Origin: CAZHLD01 sp964533185
Lineage (GTDB): Bacteria > Acidobacteriota > Terriglobia > Acidiferrales > UBA7541
Assembly: GCA_964533185.1 (NCBI GenBank)
Contig: CAZHLD010000056.1
Coordinates: 1-21,071, forward strand
Length of the DNA: 21,071 nucleotides
Reading direction: 5' to 3'
The notes beneath the pieces were generated by a model that saw only the letters and a list, made by a program, of their open reading frames with translations, made no database searches and was not told where the DNA came from. Numbering within the stretch: position 1 is the first letter of the stretch; every line of letters begins with the position of its first letter. Below are positions 1 to 9,450 of the stretch, one piece after another. The position numbers were made by a program, and so were the translations under genes.

Positions 1-439
1 CGGTGTCGAGCACGGGCAGATACTGGTCCACCATGAAGTCGAGCATGGACTGAAGTAGGCGGCCCGGGTGGGACATTTTGGGGTCGGAGCGAAACTTGGG
101 CAGTACGGCTGCCACGGTGCGGCTGGGTGTGGACCCTTCGCGGACGCTTATGAGGAAATCCTTGCCGACGAAAAAATCAATTTCGCGGAACCAGCACTCC
201 TGCTTCTCCGGGTTGAAGTGGATGGAGTTGAAAATAACGAAGAGGTGGCCTTCATACTCTTCGAGCTTGGCGCGCTGGCGATGATTGCGGCAGTCTTCTA
301 TAGCCAACTCGTGCAGGCCAAACTGAGCGGCCAGCTCGTCGAGCGCAGGACCCCTGGTGTCGTCCACGTGATACCAGCGGAAGCCATTGCGCTCCCCGAG
401 CAGGCAGGCGGCAGCTGCGGAAGGGGCAGGGTCGGTCAT
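1..439 (-). CDS. corA: CorA-type Mg2+/Co2+ transporter, N-terminal part (runs off window edge)
   Basis: The reading frame starts at ATG 439 on the minus strand and stays open to the window edge, giving 146 residues of the cytoplasmic N-terminal domain. The segment LAIEDCRNHRQRAKLEEYEG (about residues 44-63) followed by LFVIF matches the family signature in which an 'AIED' helix precedes an RPKLEEY-like strand. The membrane helices and the GMN selectivity motif would lie beyond base 1 and cannot be checked. CorA proteins are pentameric inner-membrane channels for Mg2+ and Co2+. The start is supported by GAGGAAAAG just upstream and by a 4-bp ATGA overlap with the cutA stop, so the two genes are probably co-transcribed and translationally coupled. 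The family call is fairly sure; the transported ion is inferred. Confidence 0.85.
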   Translation of the reverse strand, partial: MTDPAPSAAAACLLGERNGFRWYHVDDTRGPALDELAAQFGLHELAIEDCRNHRQRAKLEEYEGHLFVIFNSIHFNPEKQECWFREIDFFVGKDFLISVREGSTPSRTVAAVLPKFRSDPKMSHPGRLLQSMLDFMVDQYLPVLDT

Positions 440-786
440 CTTTTCCTCGCTTGTGGGCGACGGGGTGCACGCAGGCAATCGGCAAGCCAGCGCAGATAGG
501 CGGGCGAGCCTGCGATGACGGGCAGGGCGATGAACTCGGGGACGTCGTAGCTGTGGAGACGCTCGACGGCGGCGCGGAGGGCGGTAAGCCGCTTCTTTGA
601 ACTCTTGATTAAGAGCAAGATTTCCTTGGCGCTCTCCACTTTCCCTTTCCAGCAATAGACGGAGGCGACCGGCGTTGCAAGGATGTTGACGCAGGCGGCC
701 AGGTGCCGACGGACCACAGCCTGCGCGATGCGGCGCGCTTCGGCTTCGCTGCCACAAGTAACCAGAATCACGACAAAATCTATCAT
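436..786 (-). CDS. cutA: CutA family divalent-cation tolerance protein
   Basis: A 116-residue protein of normal CutA length, a small cytoplasmic ferredoxin-like protein that forms trimers. It carries the expected pattern: the first strand FVVILVTC with GSEAEARRIA; AACVNIL near residues 30-36; YCWKGKVESAKEILLLIKSS around 44-63; and HSYDVPEFIALPV at 78-90, equivalent to the family's H-P-Y-E-V-P-E-x-I-A-L-P. CutA is linked to copper and divalent metal tolerance in E. coli, but its biochemical role is not settled. The last four bases overlap the corA start as ATGA. The frame stays open far upstream of ATG 786 on the antisense of the phosphohexomutase gene; that extension is GC-rich shadow and not CutA-like. 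The start at 786 fits the family N-terminus, although its ribosome-binding site is weak. Confidence 0.93.
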   Translation of the reverse strand: MIDFVVILVTCGSEAEARRIAQAVVRRHLAACVNILATPVASVYCWKGKVESAKEILLLIKSSKKRLTALRAAVERLHSYDVPEFIALPVIAGSPAYLRWLADCLRAPRRPQARKR

Positions 787-857
787 CACGCTTCGCACCA
801 GATCGGAAGTTGCTCCACCGGCATAGTAACTCTTTCCTGCCGCAGCCAGCCGGCGTC

Positions 858-886
858 TTGGAGGGCCGCCGGGGCCAAGATACAAT
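858..886 (+). promoter_or_regulatory. Sigma70-like promoter for the phosphohexomutase gene, implying a leaderless mRNA
   Basis: TTGGAG at 858-863 and TACAAT at 881-886 are separated by exactly 17 bases. The -10 box matches the consensus at five of six positions and the -35 box at four of six. The ATG begins at 895, only eight bases after the -10 box, so transcription would start at or within a base or two of the A of the start codon. No Shine-Dalgarno sequence precedes that ATG. The call rests on motif reading only. Confidence 0.5.
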
Positions 887-894
887 AGCGCGCC

Positions 895-2340
895 ATGGCC
901 CGCTCCGTCGCAAAAAAAGTGAAGAGCAGCCCGCTGAAGTTCGGCACGTCGGGATGGCGGGCGGTGATCGCTGAGGAGTTCACGTTTGCCAACGTGCGGC
1001 TGGCAGTGACGGCGATTGGGGAGCACGTCCGCAGCCGAAAGAAAAGGCCGACGCTCATCGTCGGATACGACACGCGGTTTCTTTCGCCGGAATTTGCGCG
1101 CACGGCGGCGCAGACTCTGGCTGCACACGGAATCAAGGTTCTGCTGTGCAATGCGCCGGCGCCGACTCCTGCCATTGCCTGGGAAATCCTGCAGCGGAAG
1201 TGCGATGGCGCGGTGAATTTTACGGCCAGCCATAACCCGGCGGCGTACAACGGCCTCAAGTTTTCCGGAGCACACGGTGGGCCGGCGCTGCCGCGTGAGA
1301 CACGGGACATCGAAGCGCGCATCGCGCGGCTGGCGGCAAAGCCCGTCAAGGCTGTGGGGGAACATTCGCGCGAGGCAGCAGAGGAATTCGAGAGGATTTC
1401 GCCGCGTCCCGCGTATCTGGCGCGGTTGGGCGAGACCGTGGACTTTGCGGCGATCCGCAAGGGGCGGCTGAAGATTGTCTGCGACGTGCTGCACGGGTGC
1501 GGGGCCGGGTATCTCGATGGCGCGCTGGCCGAGAACGGGATTTCGTGCACGACGCTGCGCGCGGAGCGGGACGTGCTGTTTGACGGCACGGGGCCAGACG
1601 TCTCTGAAGAAAACCTGGCACCGCTGCGAGAGGCGGTGTTGCGCAGCGGGGCACAGGTGGGACTGGCGACCGACGGCGACGCCGACCGGTTCGGCATATT
1701 GGACGCGGACGGGACGTGGATTTCGCCCAACCACATCCTGGCGCTGGTCTATGACTATCTGGTGGAGACGCGCGGGTGGAAGATGCCGGCAGCGCGGAGC
1801 GTGGCGACGTCGCAGCTCGTGGATGCGGTGGCGCGGCACCACGGTACGAAGATGTTTCAGACACCAGTGGGGTTCAAGTACATCGGCGAGCTGATCCAGA
1901 AAGACAAGATCGCGCTGGGCGGCGAGGAAAGCGCCGGGCTTTCGATCCGCGGGCACGTGCCGGAAAAAGACGGCATCCTGGCGTGTCTGCTGGTGGCAGA
2001 AATGATTGCGCGGCGGGGGCAGTCGCTCGGCGAGCAGTTGAAAGCGCTCTTCAAGCGCGTGGGGGCGGAGTACTGGCCACTGCGGACGAACCTGCACCTG
2101 AGCGAAGACGTGAAGGCACGCCTGGTGAAGCGGCTGGAGAAAAACTTCCGGCAGTTTGCCGGGCGGCGGGTGAAGCGCGCGGACCGGACGGATGGGATGA
2201 AGCTCGAGTTTGCGGACGGGTCGTGGGTCCTGCTGCGGCTTTCCGGAACGGAACCGCTGGTGCGGCTTTATACAGAAGCGGGGACGCTCGCTGCGGCGAA
2301 ACAATTGGCCGAGGAGACTCAGGAATGGATCGAGTCGTAA
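895..2340 (+). CDS. Phosphoglucomutase/phosphomannomutase (alpha-D-phosphohexomutase family)
   Basis: A 481-residue enzyme that moves phosphate between C1 and C6 of hexoses such as glucose or mannose phosphate, linking central sugar metabolism to polysaccharide precursors. All four family loops are present in order: FGTSGWR (16-22) with the catalytic loop TASHNP (110-115, phosphoserine Ser112), the metal loop DGDADR (260-265), the sugar-specificity loop GGEESAG (342-348), and the phosphate loop RLSGTEP (448-454). The length is normal for bacterial family members. GEESA is common in glucose- and mannose-active enzymes, so the exact substrate cannot be fixed from sequence. The gene diverges from cutA across a 108-bp region. 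Its start sits directly behind a -10 box without a ribosome-binding site. Its last 16 bases overlap the start of the next gene. Confidence 0.95.
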   Translation: MARSVAKKVKSSPLKFGTSGWRAVIAEEFTFANVRLAVTAIGEHVRSRKKRPTLIVGYDTRFLSPEFARTAAQTLAAHGIKVLLCNAPAPTPAIAWEILQRKCDGAVNFTASHNPAAYNGLKFSGAHGGPALPRETRDIEARIARLAAKPVKAVGEHSREAAEEFERISPRPAYLARLGETVDFAAIRKGRLKIVCDVLHGCGAGYLDGALAENGISCTTLRAERDVLFDGTGPDVSEENLAPLREAVLRSGAQVGLATDGDADRFGILDADGTWISPNHILALVYDYLVETRGWKMPAARSVATSQLVDAVARHHGTKMFQTPVGFKYIGELIQKDKIALGGEESAGLSIRGHVPEKDGILACLLVAEMIARRGQSLGEQLKALFKRVGAEYWPLRTNLHLSEDVKARLVKRLEKNFRQFAGRRVKRADRTDGMKLEFADGSWVLLRLSGTEPLVRLYTEAGTLAAAKQLAEETQEWIES

Positions 2341-2429
2341 GAGTGGGAAAGCCGAGACCTGCGCCACCGCCATCGTTCTGGCGGCGGCATGGGCGGACGA
2401 TTCTGGGCGTGGCGATTGCGGCGCTGCTG
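2325..2429 (+). CDS. Unknown protein with N-terminal membrane segment, cut off by gap 1
   Basis: ATG 2325 lies inside the 3' end of the phosphohexomutase gene in another frame, with GAGGAGACTCAGGA before it as a good ribosome-binding region. The 35 visible residues are a basic, proline-containing head (MDRVVRVGKPRPAPPPSFWR) followed by RHGRTILGVAIAALL. That is the start of a hydrophobic stretch that fits a membrane anchor or uncleaved signal. The frame is still open where the N run begins. The overlap and ribosome-binding site suggest a real, coupled gene, but the function cannot be read from what is left. Confidence 0.55.
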
Positions 2430-2529
2430 NNNNNNNNNNNNNNNNNNNNNNNNNNNNNNNNNNNNNNNNNNNNNNNNNNNNNNNNNNNNNNNNNNNNNNN
2501 NNNNNNNNNNNNNNNNNNNNNNNNNNNNN
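2430..2529. other. Scaffold gap 1 (100 N)
   Basis: A run of exactly 100 N, the same length as the other two gaps, so probably a placeholder for an unknown distance. It hides the rest of the gene beginning at 2325. On its right only 12 bases precede the stop codon of the next minus-strand gene. Confidence 0.98.
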
Positions 2530-2541
2530 AGGGAGTAGGGG

Positions 2542-3672
2542 TCAGGCGGTACGGGCGGGGCGGCGGAAGAAGGCGAAAAGTTCGGCGCCGCGGCCTTTGA
2601 AGCGCGTGCGAGCGACGGAGAGAAGCAGCATGGCGAGGAAGATGGCGACGAGTCCACCGCTGGCGCCGAGGATGGTCATTTTGCCTTTGGGTAGAATGGA
2701 GAAGCGCCCGTAGACGAAGGCGATATGAACCCAGTATACGAATAAGGATGTCTTGCCGAGTTGAATGAGCGGGCTGAAGCCCCACTGCCCTGCCCCCCAG
2801 CGACACCAGGCGTAACTCCCCAGCAGGATCACCAGCAGAATTCCGACGCGAACGAGGAAGAAGTTGGGACTGGTGTGCCAGTAGTCGTACACGGCGTAGA
2901 GCTGAAAGGGCTGGTGGTCGAGCCAATAACCGACGGCAACGATGGCGATGCCGGATAGACCGGCCAGCGTGGCGGAGGAGGCTTGGTGGAGGCGCGACCA
3001 GGCGCTGAGGAGCAGAAGCCCGGCGGCAAGGCCGACAAAGGCGAAGGCCGCCCAGGGAAAAATCGGGAAGAGCCAAGGCTGCGGCTCGCGAAAGATATGC
3101 AACCCGTTGATGTAGGACTCGAGCGGCCAGGGGAGCCAGTCTGGGCGCCAGGTGGTCCATAGGGGAGGAGTGAGAAGCGCGATCGCGGCGCTAGCAACGG
3201 CGACAGAGAGCACACTTGCGGCGCGGATGCTTTGCGGGCGGCTAACGGCGGCGGCGACCCAGCAGGCGAGACCCATAAGCATCATTGAGAGGCCGATCAT
3301 GTTGAGGACGTCCACGCGAGCGAGGTCGGTCCAGGGAGCCCAGGGAAAGCCGAGGGCGTACTCCTGCAGGCGAAAGAGGAGGCCGAGGCCGTAAATCTCC
3401 GCGCTGCGGCGCATCGTGGTGAGAGCGATCTGAGCGGGCGGGGCGCCGCGTTCGCGGAGTTTGTCAGTGACCAAAGCAAAGGAGATGCCGGCGAGGAAGA
3501 GGAAGAGCGGCGCAGGAAACGTGCCGCCGAGCTGCGACCACTTGAAGAACTCGGTCTGGCGGGCCTCGGGGCTGAGCCAGGCGTCGTAACAATGCGTCTG
3601 GAACATCAGCAGGCAGGCAAGGCCGCGCATCCAGTCGATGTAGGAGAGGCGGGATTGTGTGGAGCCTGCCAC
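2542..3672 (-). CDS. Multi-pass membrane protein, DUF1624 / heparan-alpha-glucosaminide acetyltransferase-like
   Basis: About 376 residues from GTG 3672. The protein opens with RLSYIDWMRGLACLLMFQTH, the typical 'RxxxIDxxRGxA' first membrane helix of DUF1624 and acyltransferase-3-like proteins. It then alternates about ten hydrophobic segments with short loops and ends in a basic tail. A family role would be acyl transfer to a sugar or envelope molecule at the inner membrane, but the substrate is unknown. The frame is open back to an ATG at 3783. The extra 37 residues from that ATG are encoded by an intergenic palindrome and a 7-bp repeat array, so I treat them as non-native. GTG 3672 has no clear ribosome-binding site, and ATG 3630 is another option. 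A spacer of about 117 bp separates this gene from thiG, with a scaffold gap just past its stop. Confidence 0.8.
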   Translation of the reverse strand: MAGSTQSRLSYIDWMRGLACLLMFQTHCYDAWLSPEARQTEFFKWSQLGGTFPAPLFLFLAGISFALVTDKLRERGAPPAQIALTTMRRSAEIYGLGLLFRLQEYALGFPWAPWTDLARVDVLNMIGLSMMLMGLACWVAAAVSRPQSIRAASVLSVAVASAAIALLTPPLWTTWRPDWLPWPLESYINGLHIFREPQPWLFPIFPWAAFAFVGLAAGLLLLSAWSRLHQASSATLAGLSGIAIVAVGYWLDHQPFQLYAVYDYWHTSPNFFLVRVGILLVILLGSYAWCRWGAGQWGFSPLIQLGKTSLFVYWVHIAFVYGRFSILPKGKMTILGASGGLVAIFLAMLLLSVARTRFKGRGAELFAFFRRPARTA

Positions 3673-3690
3673 GAGGCGGAGTTTAGACGG

Positions 3691-3718
3691 GAAACTCGAA
3701 ATTCGAAACTCAAAATTC
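3691..3718. repeat. Four-unit 7-bp tandem array (GAAACTC/GAAATTC type)
   Basis: Four consecutive 7-base units: GAAACTC, GAAATTC, then GAAACTC again and a one-base variant AAAATTC. The array lies between the acyltransferase-like gene and thiG. It has the same period as arrays near 4634, 6680 and 18638 but a different unit sequence. Confidence 0.75.
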
Positions 3719-3757
3719 GGGCGCCTGAAACAGGTGGACAACCCCGCCTTGTACAAA

Positions 3758-3788
3758 TGCGGCGGCAAGCCGCCGCACTCCAAAAAAA
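3758..3788. repeat. Intergenic palindrome with CTCC-A7 tail
   Basis: TGCGGCGGC and its exact reverse complement GCCGCCGCA face each other across a two-base AA loop (3758-3777), followed by CTCC and seven A. A related sequence, sharing GGCAAG and GCCGCACTCCAAA, is found at 8500-8519. In the direction of thiG transcription the T tract comes before the stem, so it is not a standard terminator for that gene. Confidence 0.7.
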
Positions 3789-3789
3789 C

Positions 3790-4566
3790 CTAGCGGATGA
3801 CGCCGGCGAGGGGGCTGGAGGCCGAGGCGTAAAGTTTTTTCGGGATGCGGCCGGCGAGGAAGGCCTTGCGGCCAGCTTCAACGGCGTCGCGCATGGCTTC
3901 GGCCATGAGAACGGCGTCCTGAGCTTCAGCGATGGCGGTGTTCATGAGGACGCCGTCAACACCGAGTTCCATCGCGACCGTGGCATCGGAGGCGGTGCCG
4001 ACGCCGGCATCCACGATGAGCGGCACTTCGGTGACGCGCTCGCGGAGGATGCGGAGGTTGGCGTGGTTCTGTATGCCCATGCCGGAGCCAATGGGCGCGC
4101 CCAGCGGCATGACGGCGGCCGCGCCGGCGTCGATGAGTTTGCGAGCGACGACGAGGTCGTCGTTGGTGTATGGCAGGACGACGAAGCCCTCCTTGACGAG
4201 AATGCGCGTGGCTTTGATGAGCTCTTCGGTGTCGGGGAAGAGCGTCTGCTGGTCGCCAATGACTTCGAGCTTGACCCATTCCGAAAGGCCGACTTCGCGG
4301 CCGAGGCGGGCGGTGCGGATGGCTTCGTCGGCGGTGTAGCAGCCGGCGGTGTTGGGCAGGATGAAGAAGCGCTTGCGATCAATGTAATCGAGCAGGGACT
4401 CCTTGGTGCGGTCGGTGAGATTCACGCGGCGGACGGCGACGGTGACCATCTCCGCGCCCGAGGCTTCGTGGGCGCGGACCATTTCCTGATGACTGCGGTA
4501 TTTGCCGGTGCCGACAATCAGCCGCGAACGAAAGCCGCGACCGGCGATGACGAGAAGGTCGCTCAT
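3790..4566 (-). CDS. thiG: Thiazole synthase ThiG
   Basis: A 258-residue (beta/alpha)8 enzyme of normal length. It condenses 1-deoxy-D-xylulose 5-phosphate, dehydroglycine and sulfur from ThiS thiocarboxylate into the thiazole phosphate of thiamin. Visible signatures are SRLIVGTGKY (14-23), the Schiff-base lysine in WVKLEVIGD (Lys99), PNTAGC (71-76), the phosphate-binding region PLGAPIGSG (154-162), and DAGVGTASDA (186-195). The ATG at 4566 has AGAGG upstream. No thiS, thiF, thiO, thiH or thiE is nearby, so the gene stands alone among thiamin genes here. I see no TPP riboswitch in the 270-bp upstream spacer. Confidence 0.97.
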   Translation of the reverse strand: MSDLLVIAGRGFRSRLIVGTGKYRSHQEMVRAHEASGAEMVTVAVRRVNLTDRTKESLLDYIDRKRFFILPNTAGCYTADEAIRTARLGREVGLSEWVKLEVIGDQQTLFPDTEELIKATRILVKEGFVVLPYTNDDLVVARKLIDAGAAAVMPLGAPIGSGMGIQNHANLRILRERVTEVPLIVDAGVGTASDATVAMELGVDGVLMNTAIAEAQDAVLMAEAMRDAVEAGRKAFLAGRIPKKLYASASSPLAGVIR

Positions 4567-4586
4567 GGAAGTATGCCTCTGAGGGC

Positions 4587-4592
4587 ATTGTA
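4587..4592 (-). promoter_or_regulatory. Possible -10 box for thiG
   Basis: On the minus strand TACAAT lies 20 bases before the thiG start and would give a leader of roughly 12-15 bases. The hexamer 17 bases upstream, TTCCTC, is a poor -35 box, so this is a weak call. Confidence 0.3.
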
Positions 4593-4633
4593 ACGCGGCG
4601 GGTAGAGGAGAGGAAGCGGGCGGGGCGGCGTTT

Positions 4634-4812
4634 TCCGTTGTCCGTTGTCCGTGAAGAGAGAGGACGGAGAGGATTCAACGCAGAGGCGCCCCAACCAAGT
4701 CGGGGCAGGCGCCGGACGCAGAGGGAGCCCAGAGACCGGAAAGAGAAGCAGAGGGATTCTTTCCCGCCGCAGGCGGGCCGGAATCTTCGATCGCTGCGCT
4801 CAGAATGACACC
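4634..4812. repeat. Composite intergenic repeat cluster
   Basis: This fills most of the spacer between thiG and the acyl-CoA synthetase. Elements in order: a 7-bp tandem array of TCCGTTG units (4634-4652); two direct copies of ACGCAGAGG (4678-4686 and 4716-4724) around a GC-rich partly palindromic block (4687-4715); and a CCCGCC-GCA-GGCGGG hairpin (about 4763-4777) flanked by near-copies GATTCTT (4755-4761) and GAATCTT (4781-4787). Last comes TCGCTGCGCTCAGAATGACA (4791-4810). From memory, sequences like 'CTCTGCGT' and 'CTGCGCTCAGAATGAC' recur between genes in many environmental bacteria. No coding sequence is evident. Confidence 0.6.
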
Positions 4813-4836
4813 ACAACAATCCTGACGCTCGTTACG

Positions 4837-6648
<1,812 letters not shown>

Positions 6649-6679
6649 TGCTGACCAGAGTCGGAATGTACCTCAAAAA

Positions 6680-6760
6680 GTTGTCAGTTGTCAGTTTTCA
6701 GTTTGCAGTTCAGTGGAACTGATTACTGAAGGCTGAAAGCTGACGGGTGAAAGCTGAATG
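6680..6760. repeat. Opposed 7-bp tandem arrays forming an imperfect inverted repeat
   Basis: The left arm (6680-6707) has four 7-base units of the GTTGTCA/GTTTTCA type. The right arm (6719-6760) has six units of the CTGAAAG type, roughly complementary to the left. The arms flank a short centre (6708-6718). The structure takes up most of the divergent spacer between the acyl-CoA synthetase and hutU, so any promoters for both genes lie in or beside it. Confidence 0.7.
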
Positions 6761-6769
6761 CGTTAAGAT
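6740..6769 (+). promoter_or_regulatory. Possible promoter for the hut cluster
   Basis: CTGACG (6740-6745) and TAAGAT (6764-6769) are 18 bases apart, each matching the sigma70 consensus at four of six positions. The -35 part falls inside the 7-bp array. The predicted start would be very close to the hutU ribosome-binding site, which weakens the call. Confidence 0.25.
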
Positions 6770-6786
6770 GAGCGCGGAGGCGAGCG

Positions 6787-8469
<1,683 letters not shown>

Positions 8470-8519
8470 GCGGCCACATCGATTGCAATCAAGGACAGCG
8501 GCAAGTGGCCGCACTCCAA
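8470..8519. repeat. Spacer palindrome related to the one at 3758
   Basis: GCGGCCAC (8470-8477) pairs with GTGGCCGC (8505-8512) across a 27-base loop that itself contains the palindrome GATTGCAATC (8481-8490). The right end, GGCAAGTGGCCGCACTCCAAA, is nearly identical to the right end of the palindrome at 3758-3788. The next gene's ribosome-binding site AAGGAG follows at once. Confidence 0.6.
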
Positions 8520-8529
8520 AGGAGAAAAC

Positions 8530-9350
8530 ATGTACGTCATAACGGGAGCGACGGGGAATACGGGGAGCGGAATTGCGGAGGCGCTGCTGGCGCAAGGCGA
8601 GAAGGTGCGCGTGGTCGGGCGGAGCGCGGAGAAGCTCGAGCGGTTCGTGCAGAAGGGTGCAGAGGGAGTCACGGCCGACCTGGGCGATGAGGCGGCGCTC
8701 GCGCGGGCGTTCGCCGGCGCGACGGCAGTGTACTTGTTGATCCCGCCGGACCCCACGTCCGAGCACTGGCGCGAGCAACAGGAGCGGCAGAGCGACGCGC
8801 TGGCGGCGGCGCTGCAGAAGGCAGGCGCGACCTATGCCGTGACGCTGAGCAGCGTGGGAGCGGACAAGGCGGAAAAAGTCGGGCCGGTGAACGGGTTGCA
8901 CAGCCTGGAGGAAAAACTGAACCGCATCGCCGGGCTCAACGTGCTGCACCTGCGGGCAGGCTACTTCATGGAAAACCTGCTGCAGTACGTCGGGCTGATC
9001 AAGACGATGGGTATGCTGGCGGGAACGCTGCGGAGCGACTTGCCCATCGCCATGATCGCCACGCGGGACATTTCGGCCGTGGCCGCGGAGGAACTGGCGC
9101 AGCGCCAATTCTCGGGCAAGCAGACGCGGGAGCTGTTGGGGCCGCGGGACGTCACGATGCATGAGGCCGCGACGATCATCGGCAGCGCGATCGACAGGAA
9201 GCTCTCGTACACGCAGCTTCCGGCCATGATGGTGAAGCCGGCGATGCTGCAGATGGGACTCTCGTCGCAGGCGGCTGGCATGTTGCTGGAGATGATGGAG
9301 TCGATGAACACGGGCTGGATGAAGGCGCTGGAGGCGCGGTCGGCGCGCAC
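8530..9350 (+). CDS. NmrA-like NAD(P)-binding Rossmann protein, C-terminus lost in gap 2
   Basis: 273 residues are visible. It opens with MYVITGATGNTGSGIAEALL, a TGATGxxG Rossmann nucleotide-binding motif at residues 5-12, followed by VRVVGRS, which often reads NADP. The rest fits the NmrA/atypical SDR group: GVTADLGDEAAL, VYLLIPPDP and LHLRAGYFMENLL. Members are NAD(P)-sensing regulators or quinone/azo reductases, and I cannot assign one here. The frame is open at the N run, and family lengths of about 290 suggest that only some 20 residues are missing. AAGGAGAAAAC before the ATG is an excellent ribosome-binding site. It lies between hutU and hutI on the same strand, which is not usual for hut operons, and no hut function is known to me for this family. 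Confidence 0.85.
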
Positions 9351-9450
9351 NNNNNNNNNNNNNNNNNNNNNNNNNNNNNNNNNNNNNNNNNNNNNNNNNN
9401 NNNNNNNNNNNNNNNNNNNNNNNNNNNNNNNNNNNNNNNNNNNNNNNNNN
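9351..9450. other. Scaffold gap 2 (100 N) inside the hut cluster
   Basis: Exactly 100 N. It hides the end of the NmrA-like gene and the start of hutI. Together these need about 160 bases or more, so the true gap is probably longer than 100 bp and could contain another gene. Confidence 0.98.

Noticed and set aside
787..2373. Long open frame on the minus strand continuing upstream of cutA
   Set aside because: It lies antisense to the phosphohexomutase gene, reads as Arg/Pro/His-rich peptide and has no family features; only the last 116 codons are CutA.
3758..3788. Terminator after thiG
   Set aside because: On the thiG strand the T tract precedes the stem, so the order is wrong for an intrinsic terminator.
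4567..4836. TPP riboswitch upstream of thiG
   Set aside because: The conserved CTGAGA and ACCTGA/GATAATGC-type blocks are not present on the minus strand; the spacer is repeat DNA.
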